Assembly (NCBI GenBank): GCA_023488905.1
Contig: JAMDCQ010000003.1
Span: 1-64,000 of the forward strand
Direction of reading: 5' to 3'
Length of the DNA stretch: 64,000 nt
Source of the DNA: Candidatus Bathyarchaeota archaeon
GTDB taxonomy: Archaea > Thermoproteota > Bathyarchaeia > Bathyarchaeales > Bathycorpusculaceae
Notes under the pieces: generated by a model
Database searches by the model: none
What the model was told of the DNA's origin: nothing
The model's input: the letters and a program-made list of their open reading frames with translations, nothing else
Shown here: one piece after another, positions 47,037-57,094 of the stretch
How the letters are laid out: every line of letters starts with the position of its first letter
Position numbering within the stretch: the first letter of the stretch is position 1
Program-made: the position numbers and the translations under genes

Positions 47037-48293
47037 TTGAAAATCGAAGTTCACGGTGGAGCCAGAGAAGTAGGCGGCTCATGCATAGCAGTTGAAACCG
47101 ACTCATGCAAGGTTGCCCTAGATTACGGTACAAAACTTGAGTCAGAGATGAAAAAACTGCCCAAGGACTTTGACGCTGTAGTCATCAGCCACGCACACTT
47201 AGACCACACTGGAAGTCTGCTTAGGTTATGCAAAAACAACAACCCCACTATCGTGGGTGCAGACATCACTCGAGATGTAACCGTTGACCTTCTCCATGAC
47301 ATGGTTAAAATCCAAAGCGAAAAAGGCAACTTAGAGTTTAACGACAGCCACGCCGAGAATGTTTCGGCATGTTGGTGGAGCCGAGACTCCGTTGCCTTGC
47401 CGGGGCTGAGCATCCAGCTTCAACCTGCGGGCCACGTTGCAGGCGCCAAAATAACAACCGTTCAAGCGGAAGGAAAAAAAATCGTCTACACAGGCGACTT
47501 CTGCGTCCACGACACCGAGATCTTGCAGGGCTTGCGGCTGGAGACGCTTCCCAAAAAACCCGACGTACTAATCACTGAGTCAACCTACGGCGGAAAAGTC
47601 AGGCCCCCCCGAAAAGAACTCGTCAAACAATTCATAGCTCAAATGGAGTTAACCATGGACAGGGGTGGAAACGTGCTGATACCCACTTTTGCTTTTCACA
47701 GAAGCCAAGAGATGGCAAAAAGAATCGACACCGCCATACAAAACGGCATCCTCCCAAAATACCACGTCTACACAATCTCAAACCTCGCCCAAAGAATAAA
47801 TGGCTACTTCAACTACCACAAGCAACTCTTCACCAAAGAAATCAAAGCGCAAAAGCACCCTTTCAACTACCGCCACGTAAAGCACCTCTACCGCACTTCG
47901 CAGATTGAATCGCCAGCCGTCGTCATCTGCACCTCAGGCTTTGGCCACGCAGGCGCAAGCCTAAGACTGTTACAGGAGTGGTGTGAAGACAAAGACAACG
48001 CGGTGATTCTGACTTCCGGTTACCTTCCGCCCGACAGCCCCTTGAAAACCGCAAAAGAAGAAGGTTTCTTCAAGACAAATGATGAAACGTATGATGTTAA
48101 GGCGGAAGTTAAGCAGATTGAGCTTTCAGGTCACGCTGACCAGACTGAGCTTGTAAATATTGTTAGTAAGGTGAAGCCGAAGCGTACGGTTTTGGTTCAT
48201 GGGGATTTGGAGCAGGCTGAGTTGTTGGCGGAGAAGATCGGGGAAATGACGGATGTTTGCATACCCCAACAGGGCGAAGTAATAGACGTCTAA
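47037..48293 (+). CDS. MBL-fold beta-CASP ribonuclease (RNase J/CPSF-like)
   Basis: HAHLDHTGSLLRL, YTGDFCVHDTEIL, ESTYGG, ELSGHADQTELVNIV. Confidence 0.85.
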   Translation: MKIEVHGGAREVGGSCIAVETDSCKVALDYGTKLESEMKKLPKDFDAVVISHAHLDHTGSLLRLCKNNNPTIVGADITRDVTVDLLHDMVKIQSEKGNLEFNDSHAENVSACWWSRDSVALPGLSIQLQPAGHVAGAKITTVQAEGKKIVYTGDFCVHDTEILQGLRLETLPKKPDVLITESTYGGKVRPPRKELVKQFIAQMELTMDRGGNVLIPTFAFHRSQEMAKRIDTAIQNGILPKYHVYTISNLAQRINGYFNYHKQLFTKEIKAQKHPFNYRHVKHLYRTSQIESPAVVICTSGFGHAGASLRLLQEWCEDKDNAVILTSGYLPPDSPLKTAKEEGFFKTNDETYDVKAEVKQIELSGHADQTELVNIVSKVKPKRTVLVHGDLEQAELLAEKIGEMTDVCIPQQGEVIDV

Positions 48294-48443
48294 GCAAGGT
48301 TCTTTAGGGTATCCAGAAATCGGTTTTCTCCCAAAATTCAGACCATCATCCAAGAAAAAAATGATTTTGTCTTTAGGGGATAGGTCTATAGCAAAGCAAC
48401 AAAACCCGTTAAAACCCGCATACGGTTTCGTATCCACCTTTAT

Positions 48444-48721
48444 CAGTAGATCAAATTTTTTGTTTTGGCTCTTTATGTGGGTGTTTTGGTTTACGGCACA
48501 CCACACGACGGCAACTGGGTGCGTTTGCGTTTTGGGTTCAGGCTGTTTCTCATCGTCTGTTTCGGTGTGGGCTGTGAGGTTTTCTCCACACGCCCAACAT
48601 AGAAGCATGTTGAAACCACCACCATGCGAATGTGAAAGCACGTATCGACTGTATTTTTCTCCACAAAAATCAACAGCACAAAAAACAACAAGTACACAAA
48701 CAAGATTTTTTTGATCTACCG
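48444..48721 (-). repeat. MITE-like element, copy 2 of 278-bp inverted pair, inserted in another repeat module
   Basis: Reverse complement of 45002-45279; flanks gcatacggtttcgtat...gggggtctagt resemble the 1140-1265 module split in two. Confidence 0.9.
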
Positions 48722-48775
48722 TTAAAAGGTGGGGGTCTAGTCACGGCAGAGCAGTGTTTGTGTATCAAGATAAAT

Positions 48776-49822
48776 ATGGCGCGTAACGGTGTCAATAGCA
48801 GAAAAACCATGCCGAACCCAAGCGCGGAAGCCATCTGGAACCTCAACGACGCCCAACTCAAAGCGCTGCTCGATTCAGGCAGCCTCAAACCCCAAAGCGG
48901 CGGCGTCCGCTTTTACGCGCCCAGCTTTACCTACTACAAAACCAAACACTACAGCTCCACAACCGCAGAGTTCCCCACGATTTCAGTCACAGGCAACAGT
49001 TGCGCACTGAACTGCAAACACTGCGGCGGCAAAGTGCTCGAAACCATGCATCCCGCGTTGAGTGCGGAGCAACTTTGGCAGACTGGTTTGGCGCTTAAGG
49101 CGAAAGGCGCGAAGGGTGTTTTGGTCAGCGGCGGATGCTTGCCTGATGGTTCTGTACCCCTTGAAGGTTTTGCTGATGCGCTTTTTCGGTTTAAACATGA
49201 GTTGGCGTTAACAGTTTTTGTCCACACCGCCATAACCTCACCGCAGACTGCGGCTGCACTGAAGAAGGCAGATGTGGACGCTGCGTTGATTGATGTCATC
49301 GGCTCCGACCAAACCATAAAAAAAGTCCTCAACCTCAACGTAACCGCCCAAGACTACGCCCAATCCCTCCGAGCCCTCGCAAACGCAGACCTAAACGTCG
49401 TTCCCCACGTCATCGTCGGCTTAAACGACGGCGTACTCGACGGCGAACTCCAAGCCCTCCAAACCATCAACCAAACCGTCAAACCCTCCGCAGTGGTCAT
49501 CATCGCGTTTATGCCCCTCTACGGTACACAAATGCAGAAAACGCCGCCGCCCCGACCGCTCGACATCGCCAAAGTCGCTGCCGCCGCACGCCTCATGTTC
49601 CCAAAGACGCCGCTTGCGCTGGGTTGCATGCGACCTAAAGGCAAACTCCGCGGCCAAACCGACCTGCTCGCGCTCAAAGCGGGTGTGGACGCAGTTGCCT
49701 TTCCAAGCGAAGAAGCAGTTGAATACGCCCAAAAAATGGGGTGCAAAACGGTTTTTTCGTCTTATTGTTGCGCTCAGATGTTTCTGGATTTGGATGGTAA
49801 AGGGTTGAACCAAAGCTTTTAA
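48776..49822 (+). CDS. Biotin synthase-like/LipS-like radical SAM protein (COG1856-type)
   Basis: ISVTGNSCALNCKHCGGKVLETM (CxxxCxxC); start set at ATG 48776 because the upstream part of the ORF lies in the repeat. Confidence 0.7.
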   Translation: MARNGVNSRKTMPNPSAEAIWNLNDAQLKALLDSGSLKPQSGGVRFYAPSFTYYKTKHYSSTTAEFPTISVTGNSCALNCKHCGGKVLETMHPALSAEQLWQTGLALKAKGAKGVLVSGGCLPDGSVPLEGFADALFRFKHELALTVFVHTAITSPQTAAALKKADVDAALIDVIGSDQTIKKVLNLNVTAQDYAQSLRALANADLNVVPHVIVGLNDGVLDGELQALQTINQTVKPSAVVIIAFMPLYGTQMQKTPPPRPLDIAKVAAAARLMFPKTPLALGCMRPKGKLRGQTDLLALKAGVDAVAFPSEEAVEYAQKMGCKTVFSSYCCAQMFLDLDGKGLNQSF

Positions 49823-49827
49823 CTGGT

Positions 49828-50064
49828 TTGGCTCCAAACGATGTTTTGGTTGAAAGGATGAAAACTGTTGCTTTAGCTGTTTGCCTCTTTGGTTTCGCGT
49901 GCATCTCCGCCGCGGCCGCGCAACCCCCCTCGCCAACCCCCAACCCACAGAGCACCCTAATCGGCACAGCAATCGCCGCCACCGTAATCATCGCCGTTTT
50001 CGCATTCGTGGCTTACGCTGGCTTCAAAATCATTAAAAAATGGAGCAACTCCCAACCAGACTAA
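49828..50064 (+). CDS. Small membrane protein
   Basis: 78 aa; signal-like N-terminus and a TM near the C-terminus. Confidence 0.4.
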   Translation: MAPNDVLVERMKTVALAVCLFGFACISAAAAQPPSPTPNPQSTLIGTAIAATVIIAVFAFVAYAGFKIIKKWSNSQPD

Positions 50065-50653
50065 CCCTTTTTGCTGCCTTGAGCATTTTTGCGGAGAGCA
50101 CAATCGCCCAAACCGAAACCGCCGCAGCAGAAACCGCCTCGGGGATCGCGACGTTAGGTACGTAGCGGATGGCAAATTGCAGAATCCAGGGCAACGCAGC
50201 TGCAACGCCAATAGCCACTGAGAACACAGCTAAACCTCGTTGATGATTGCGGAAGAAAGCGCACGTCAAGACAAACAACCCAATCGGCGCCAAAGCGAAG
50301 AACGCTACCGAAACCAGGTAATGTGTGGGGACAAAATGCTCGTTGAAGACACCGATGCACACCAGCGCCACCGTCGCTGCGGAAAACGCGGCAGAGCCCA
50401 CCTTACCCAAACGGCTCACTCCAGCAAAATTATACAAGCCAAAAACGGCAAATAAGAGCGCGAAAACCCCCGCTCCAATCAAACCAATCGTGAAGAGGAT
50501 GCTGGTTACGCCCTTGACTACGCCGAGGTCGCTTAGGGCGTTGCTTGTCCAGCTGAAAGGCGGATAAGACACGATGGCGCAGAGAATAAACGCTAAGGCA
50601 AATATGGGTGCCGCAAACCCCGCTACTGCTCCGACCTTCATTGGCAGAACCAT
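50033..50653 (-). CDS. DUF998-like membrane protein
   Basis: AGFAAPIFALAFILCAIVSYPPFSWTSNALSDLGV ... FNEHFVPTHYLVSVAFF. Confidence 0.8.
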   Translation of the reverse strand: MVLPMKVGAVAGFAAPIFALAFILCAIVSYPPFSWTSNALSDLGVVKGVTSILFTIGLIGAGVFALLFAVFGLYNFAGVSRLGKVGSAAFSAATVALVCIGVFNEHFVPTHYLVSVAFFALAPIGLFVLTCAFFRNHQRGLAVFSVAIGVAAALPWILQFAIRYVPNVAIPEAVSAAAVSVWAIVLSAKMLKAAKRVSLVGSCSIF

Positions 50654-50685
50654 AACAATCGCTAACTCTATTGGTGAAGGCTGGT

Positions 50686-51828
50686 TTAAGAATTTGCGCT
50701 CTCAGGCACAAACCGCCGTAGATTCTGTAGGGAACGCAGCTTGTCTTTTTCGCCTATTTTAGCTTCTTCAACCGACTTTTTGAGGATTTCTATGGATTCA
50801 TCCATCGCCTTGCGGTCCACGGGGAACGGAACGCCGTCTTTGCCGCCGTATGCAAAGCTGAATTTGACGGGGTCTTCCCAACTTGGCTCCTCCCCATAAA
50901 CCAATTCGGCAACAAGCGCCAATCCGCGAACAGTTGCGGGTCCCACACCTTTAACGCTTAAGAATTCCTCATAGTTGCAGGGCTGGAACTCGTAGAGGCG
51001 GCTGAGTGTGTCCCAGTTGATGTTACGAGGCATGTTCAGCGTTATCTGTGTTTGTAACCATGGGTCGTCGGATTTGGGGAGCCACGTTTGGAGTGAAGCT
51101 TGGTTTTGGGGTTTGCTGGCGGATTGGATGAGACGCATTAGCTTCTTTGGGGGTTCCTTTGCCAAATCAACTGAGGCTTGGCGTGCTTCTTGGCTGGCGC
51201 GTGCAACCATGTTGAGAGCTTTTTCCCGCTTTACGTTGCAGGCTATAGCTTGGTGTGGCTCAACCACAAAATCATGCGTGTGCTCTGAGAGCCAATGGTA
51301 GCGGCGAGCGCTGTGGTCTTGGTCACTCATCCCCTGCTGAATAACCGCCCACTTGCCCTCTCTGGTGACAAGCAAAGCGTGGTGATAGAGCTGGTAGCCG
51401 TCTTGGACTGCGGTGTTGTCAACTTTAGCGGTCATGCGGCTGGTGTAGGTTAGGTCGTCTATTGTTTCCTGCGGGAAGCCCCATTTTTCGCCGACATTTT
51501 GTATGTCGCTGGGTGTTTTGCGGCTTGTTTTCCCTTTTCCACCGCAGACTGCAATACCATGTTCCTGCGGCGACAGCGCAGTTTTGAGGACGCCTGTCAC
51601 GACAGTTGTTACACCGCTACTATGCCAGTCATAAGCGAGAACGCAGCCTAGCGCTTGAAACCAATAAGGGTCACTGAGGCGAGCGATGAATTTGGCGGTG
51701 CCGTACTCGTCGATCATGACGTGGGCTATTTCGCGGGCTAAACCGCGCGTACGCCCAGTGAGCCAAGAAGGAGCCTTGCCACCATGCAAGGGTAAAGTTG
51801 CAATACCAGACCGAAACATATCCATCAC
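50686..51828 (-). CDS. DUF763 family protein
   Basis: RSGIATLPLHGGKAPSWLTGRTRGLAREIAHVMIDEYGTAKFIARLSDPYWFQALGCVLAYDWHSSG. Confidence 0.85.
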   Translation of the reverse strand: MMDMFRSGIATLPLHGGKAPSWLTGRTRGLAREIAHVMIDEYGTAKFIARLSDPYWFQALGCVLAYDWHSSGVTTVVTGVLKTALSPQEHGIAVCGGKGKTSRKTPSDIQNVGEKWGFPQETIDDLTYTSRMTAKVDNTAVQDGYQLYHHALLVTREGKWAVIQQGMSDQDHSARRYHWLSEHTHDFVVEPHQAIACNVKREKALNMVARASQEARQASVDLAKEPPKKLMRLIQSASKPQNQASLQTWLPKSDDPWLQTQITLNMPRNINWDTLSRLYEFQPCNYEEFLSVKGVGPATVRGLALVAELVYGEEPSWEDPVKFSFAYGGKDGVPFPVDRKAMDESIEILKKSVEEAKIGEKDKLRSLQNLRRFVPESANS

Positions 51829-52008
51829 GATTGGATGGGAAAAGTCTGGATTTATGGATTATTGCAACCAACCCCTCAAAAATAAGCAATCAAATTTCTG
51901 TACCTCCAAGAATTTACAGGATATTTAGGGCGAAAGTAAGCATTGTAAATAAAAGAAAAAGGTGCTTCTGAGGCAACGTAGCTTTTATTAAGGCAACAGC
52001 ACCTTAAC

Positions 52009-53085
52009 ATGCCAAACAAGGTGCCAAAAATCATGCCCAAAATCCGAGTAGCTCTAATCGGCGTGGGAAACTGCGCCTCATCATTCATCCAAGGCATCCA
52101 GTACTATTCTAGCGCTTCAAAGCCAGAAGACAACCTTGGATTACGCAACCCAACACTTGCAGGATTATTACCTAAAGACATTGAAGTCGTCGCGGCATTC
52201 GACGTTGACGCCCGCAAAGTCGGCTTAGACCTCGCGGAAGCAATTTTCGCTAAACCAAACAACGCGCCAAAAGTCTGCGACGTACCCAAACTAAGCGTCA
52301 AAGTAGCGAAAGGACCGCTTTTAGACGGCGTCGGCGAATCAACAAAAGCACTCGTAGAAGTCAGCGCCGAAGCTGATGCTAACGTTGCACAAATCCTCAT
52401 ATCCGCGCACGCAGAAATCGTAATTAACTTACTTCCAAGCGGCGCATCCAACGCCACACGATTCTACGCAATGCAAGCCATCGCAGCGGGATGCGCATTC
52501 ATCAACGCAACACCCAACTTCGTCGCCAGCGAACCCTCAATCGCAGCGCAGTTTGAAGACGCGGAACTACCTCTTGTAGGCGACGACTTAGTTGACCAAA
52601 TCGGCTCAACCGCACTCCACAAAACCCTGCTCAAGCTGCTCAGCGAAAGCGGCGTCCACATAAACGAAACCTACCAACTCGACGTTGGCGGCGGCACAGA
52701 ATCCGTCGACACCATGGACCGCACCCGCGATACAAAACGCATCATAAAAACTCAATCCGTTGCTTCTGCGCTGCCTTACGAAACCCAAGTCGTTGCAGGC
52801 TCAACTGACTACGTCGATTTCCTACAGAACAAACGTGACAGTTACTTCTGGATAAGCGGCACATACTTCTGCAACACACCACTAAAAATCGACCTTAAAT
52901 TCCAAACAACCGACGCACCAAACGCAGGTTCAGTCCTATTCGACGTTGTCCGCGCAGTCAAGGTGGCGTTGACTAAAAAGCAGGGTGGAGCGCTTGAAGC
53001 GGTTTGTGCTTATGGATTTAAGCGTCCGCCCAAGATGCTCCCTCTTGAAGTTGCCGAGGCAGAATTCAAAAAATTCGTGGCTTAA
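52009..53085 (+). CDS. ino1: myo-inositol-1-phosphate synthase
   Basis: IRVALIGVGNCASSFIQGIQYY, DDLVDQIGSTALHKTLLKLLSESGVHINETYQLDVGGGTE. Confidence 0.9.
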   Translation: MPNKVPKIMPKIRVALIGVGNCASSFIQGIQYYSSASKPEDNLGLRNPTLAGLLPKDIEVVAAFDVDARKVGLDLAEAIFAKPNNAPKVCDVPKLSVKVAKGPLLDGVGESTKALVEVSAEADANVAQILISAHAEIVINLLPSGASNATRFYAMQAIAAGCAFINATPNFVASEPSIAAQFEDAELPLVGDDLVDQIGSTALHKTLLKLLSESGVHINETYQLDVGGGTESVDTMDRTRDTKRIIKTQSVASALPYETQVVAGSTDYVDFLQNKRDSYFWISGTYFCNTPLKIDLKFQTTDAPNAGSVLFDVVRAVKVALTKKQGGALEAVCAYGFKRPPKMLPLEVAEAEFKKFVA

Positions 53086-53146
53086 CCTCATTTTTCCTTT
53101 TCTTTTGTTATCTTAAAAAACAGTTGCCCAAAAAAAAGGTGGCTGT

Positions 53147-54262
53147 CTACACTTTTTCCAGTTGACGGATGACTTCGTCTCTAACCCCGTTTTCCTTCAA
53201 CTTGTTTTTAAGTAAATCAATTGTTCTAACAGGCGTTGGGTCAGCTTTACGTTCAACAGCCAGATAGACACTCAAGAAGTCGCCTACAACCACGGTGGAC
53301 AGCATCTTGGAAAGACAACTTTTTCCCTGCACATGCAAGTCGAAGGTGACGATGCCTGCGCTTTCGATTATGGCTTTTGTGATGTCGATGCGGCTTTCAA
53401 TTTCGCCTGGTTCATCTGCGTCACGTATGAAGATGATGCTGAACCATTTGCACTGTTCGCCTTTGCCTGACCACCCAACTATTTCGTTGTGATCTAGCTC
53501 AGGGAAGTATTCCCATTTGGCGGGGGATTTGCTGTTCTCGTTAAATTGCTGCTTAAACCTCTGCGCCACGCTACGATAGAAACCAAAACCATAGACAACT
53601 GGGGCTGAGTTCCAAAGGAAATGCGCCGTGTTCTTAGCAAAGTTGTCGTTTTGCGGTCTCTCTGGACCATTTTCCTCAACAACCTTCTCCAAAACCGCAA
53701 AGGTTTCTTCCAATTCCTCTGATACGCCCTTAACTAATCCTGCTTTTTCCATGTAAACCAGCAGGGGAATCAGCATATAGGGCAACGCAGCACGCGGGGG
53801 CATTCCGCCGGGAACCTGCAGATAGGGCACTTTGTGTTTTTTTGCGGCTTTAATCAATTTGCCGCCGCTACTGACACAGAAAACCATGCAGCCGCGTTTT
53901 AAGGCATCCAGAAACGCGCTTAAGGACTCTTCAGTGTCGCCCGAGTAGCTTGAAACCACCACAAGGGTTTTTTGGTCAGCGTATTGGGGCAGGTTGTATT
54001 CTCGGTTGACTTCTATGGGTACAGTGAGCTTGTTTCTTGCCCAGTCCTTGAAGAGGTCGCCGCCGATTGCGGAGCCGCCCATGCCAACTATGATAATGTT
54101 GTCTGGGACAGAGTAGCTTGCCTTGATTTTCTGAGCTATCTTTGCAGCTTCGCGGTAATGCTGCGGCGCGTTGATGCAGAAATCTATCATGCCGCTTTTG
54201 TCTACCGCACGGATTTTTTCTATGTCATCTAAAAGGGGCTTATTCAAGTCTGTGTCCTCCAA
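53147..54262 (-). CDS. Bifunctional phosphoglucose/phosphomannose isomerase
   Basis: IIVGMGGSAIGGDLFKDWA, SYSGDTEESLSAFLDALKRGC, ELDHNEIVGW. Confidence 0.9.
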   Translation of the reverse strand: MEDTDLNKPLLDDIEKIRAVDKSGMIDFCINAPQHYREAAKIAQKIKASYSVPDNIIIVGMGGSAIGGDLFKDWARNKLTVPIEVNREYNLPQYADQKTLVVVSSYSGDTEESLSAFLDALKRGCMVFCVSSGGKLIKAAKKHKVPYLQVPGGMPPRAALPYMLIPLLVYMEKAGLVKGVSEELEETFAVLEKVVEENGPERPQNDNFAKNTAHFLWNSAPVVYGFGFYRSVAQRFKQQFNENSKSPAKWEYFPELDHNEIVGWSGKGEQCKWFSIIFIRDADEPGEIESRIDITKAIIESAGIVTFDLHVQGKSCLSKMLSTVVVGDFLSVYLAVERKADPTPVRTIDLLKNKLKENGVRDEVIRQLEKV

Positions 54263-54336
54263 TAACCCGCAGTTTTATATCTTCATCCCGCCTTTTAAGC
54301 TCAGCGCAGACAAGTAAGCATCAAGGAAAAAGAAAC

Positions 54337-55191
54337 ATGACTAAAAAGAAGCTCTCAATCGCCATTCCAGCGTCAGTGATTTCAGACACTCCGCATTTGC
54401 GGGAGAAAACCTCAAAAATCGGTTTGATTGCGCGGTCAGCCGCGATTTTCAGAGTGGACGAAATCATCGTTTACCCCGACAACACCAGAGTCAACCAGCA
54501 AAAAGACCTCGAATTTATCGCATTACTGTTGAATTATTTGGAAACTCCCCAATATTTGCGCAAAGCCCTCTTCAAACTCGACCCCGACTTACAATACGCA
54601 GGGATTCTGCCGCCGCTTCGTACGCCACACCATCCAGTCAGCGGCAAAACCAAGCACCTAAAAGTCGGCGAATACCGCGAAGGCTTAGTGCTCCAAGAGC
54701 GCAAAGACGGTTTAGCGGTGGATATCGGGGTGCAGCAGCCCGCGCTTCTGCGGCAACGGCAATTCCGAATGGGGGAACGCTTGACAGCGCAGGTGGTTAA
54801 TGTCGGCGAAGTAGTGGAGGTTCAGCCAGTTAGCCGCGAGGATGTGCCTCTTTATTGGGGTTATTCGGTTAGGGCGGAGAAGCGGTCTTTTGGGCAATTA
54901 TCCAAAGACAACCGCTTCAACCTTCGGATTGCAACTGCCCGCATAGGAGACAATTTTGTGGATGTAGCAACCAAAATCGGTGAACAATGGAGTGGCAGTG
55001 ACCGAGTTTTGGTCGGGTTCGGTGCACCTTCACGGGGACTCCACGAAATCGTTGAAGATGAGGGCTTAAAGCTCCCTGACTTAGCTGAATTTGTGGTGAA
55101 TACTGTTCCTAATCAGGGCACGGCAACGGTTCGCACTGAAGAAGCGCTTTTGGCGACGCTGGCAGTCCTCAACACCTACTTCCCGTATTAG
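54337..55191 (+). CDS. SPOUT-type putative RNA uridine N3-methyltransferase (DUF171-like)
   Basis: LSIAIPASVISDTPHLREKTSKIGLIARSAAIFRVDEIIVYPD; GFGAPSRGLHEIVEDEG. Confidence 0.85.
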   Translation: MTKKKLSIAIPASVISDTPHLREKTSKIGLIARSAAIFRVDEIIVYPDNTRVNQQKDLEFIALLLNYLETPQYLRKALFKLDPDLQYAGILPPLRTPHHPVSGKTKHLKVGEYREGLVLQERKDGLAVDIGVQQPALLRQRQFRMGERLTAQVVNVGEVVEVQPVSREDVPLYWGYSVRAEKRSFGQLSKDNRFNLRIATARIGDNFVDVATKIGEQWSGSDRVLVGFGAPSRGLHEIVEDEGLKLPDLAEFVVNTVPNQGTATVRTEEALLATLAVLNTYFPY

Positions 55192-55226
55192 TTTCCTCGC
55201 TTTACCTTATTTTGGTAAATGCATAA

Positions 55227-56390
55227 ATGCTTCCGTCTGTTAATTTTGAGGCTATGCCCAACTTAGACCTCGCCATGCCCACTGCCCTTCTAATCGTGGT
55301 CACCGTCGCCTTGTTCCTAAACAGGCGCGTCGAAGGTAAACTGATATCTACTGTTGAAGAGAAAGAATTCAAAACCCGCGACGTCATCTTGCTGGTCGTT
55401 TTCATCGCCATCATGATCTCGGTCATAGCTTATACGTCCATAATCAACCCTGGCGGAGTTTTCCAAAACGTCCTGCTAATCCTGTTCCTGTCCTCTTACA
55501 CCATGTTGCTGTTCACGTTCTCCTACATATTCACCAACCTCACAAGAGCACGCGCACAGCTGCTTTCGATAGGTTTTGGCACCGCAAGCTTAGCTGCGGG
55601 GTTAGCCAGCCTTTTGAGCCAACTCGCAGATGCATACACCATTTATCGGGCTGCTGCCTTCATCGGGTTAGCCGTGTTCTGTTTTGGTGTTGCAGCATAC
55701 GAGCGCTTCAGCGTGAGCGTCAAAAAGGGAAAATGGTACATTGCCGCGCAGCCGCCTGCAATTTTCTTGCTGCTGTTTGTTTTCTTTAATTTCCTCTACG
55801 AGGGCACGGTTGCGCTTTGGTTCCCCTTCTTGATGGATTTGTTCGGTTTCACGTTTGCGATTTTGATTATTCTGTATTTGTCTTCGATGTTTAATTGGAA
55901 AACAGTCGGCTTATTCGCGGTCCTCTTAACTATGCTGGATATAATCTTGGTCATCGGAACTGGCACCATGGTAACCGCCGCCAAACAATTCACTGGGCTG
56001 GGCTTGCCAGTGTTGGTGTATCTGCCAAACGTGCCCTTCCTGTACTCAGCCGACGGCTTGCTGTTAAACCGCGGTTTGGGATTAGGTGACTTTTTCTTCG
56101 CTGGCATCTTAGCCGTGCAAACGTACAAGAAATTTGGCAGAAACACCGCTTTAGCCTCAACCGTTGCTATGGCTGTGGCTTTCGGAGTCTGGGAAGCCTA
56201 CTTAGCAGACATCTTAACCTTGCTTAACCCAATTATGGGGCGAGAAATCGGCGGGTTCCCCGGCACTTTGATGATTATCAGCGGTTGGGCTCCAGTAGTT
56301 GCTTACAAGCTGCTCAAGGCGAAAAGTGAAAATAAAACCGTCGCTACAGCCATGGAGCCCACAGAGCCTGCGGTCACCCAGCCATTGTAG
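55227..56390 (+). CDS. Polytopic membrane protein of unknown function
   Basis: 387 aa, many hydrophobic segments. Confidence 0.7.
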   Translation: MLPSVNFEAMPNLDLAMPTALLIVVTVALFLNRRVEGKLISTVEEKEFKTRDVILLVVFIAIMISVIAYTSIINPGGVFQNVLLILFLSSYTMLLFTFSYIFTNLTRARAQLLSIGFGTASLAAGLASLLSQLADAYTIYRAAAFIGLAVFCFGVAAYERFSVSVKKGKWYIAAQPPAIFLLLFVFFNFLYEGTVALWFPFLMDLFGFTFAILIILYLSSMFNWKTVGLFAVLLTMLDIILVIGTGTMVTAAKQFTGLGLPVLVYLPNVPFLYSADGLLLNRGLGLGDFFFAGILAVQTYKKFGRNTALASTVAMAVAFGVWEAYLADILTLLNPIMGREIGGFPGTLMIISGWAPVVAYKLLKAKSENKTVATAMEPTEPAVTQPL

Positions 56391-56467
56391 AGCAAAACAA
56401 CTATTTTTTATAATTCAACGAGTAAAAGATTTTGGGAAAAATTGGTTAAAAATAAGAGTGAGGCGGT

Positions 56468-56788
56468 TTACCCGAATAGGGCGCCTAATCCTTCTAGTGC
56501 TGCTTCTTCTTTGGCTTTTTCTTCTTCAGCTTTCTTCTTCTTGTCTTCTGGTGCGGCTGCTGCTGGTTTAGATTCGCCTGCTGGAGCTGCGACTGGCGCG
56601 GCTGCCATCATGGTTGGAGCTGCTTTGATTGCTTCGTCGATGTTTACTTCGCTGAGTGAAGCTACGAGTGCTTTAACTTGGACTGCATCAACTGTTAAGC
56701 CTGCTGCTTCGAGTACTTTTGTTACTGAAGCTTCGTCGATTGGTTTTCCTGCCTTGTGAAGGAGCATTGCTGCGTAAATGTTTTCCAT
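56468..56788 (-). CDS. rpl12: Large ribosomal subunit protein P1 (archaeal L12)
   Basis: MENIYAAMLLHKAGKPIDEASVTKVLEAAG ... EDKKKKAEEEKAKEEAALEGLGALFG. Confidence 0.95.
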   Translation of the reverse strand: MENIYAAMLLHKAGKPIDEASVTKVLEAAGLTVDAVQVKALVASLSEVNIDEAIKAAPTMMAAAPVAAPAGESKPAAAAPEDKKKKAEEEKAKEEAALEGLGALFG

Positions 56789-57094
56789 ACCTTTTCACCT
56801 CTTCATCGGACTATTTTAACTTTATTGGTCTAACCTGTTCCCGCATGTCGAGAACTGGTTGTAACCTGAATTGGCAGTTAGTTATGCCGATTTCTTGCCG
56901 TTTAGAAGAATACTATATACCTTAAGAACCTTTCGTCAACGCATAAAGAGTATCTATTTTCCTCGGACGCCAATGTAGTGCTTGTTGTTGGGGTAGCTGG
57001 GTTTGCTGGTCTTTTTGGGCGGTGCAAGCGTTTTCCACATGTTCGGTTAGACAGGACGGTAGACTGGAACTCAACTGCGATTTCTCTACTAGAC

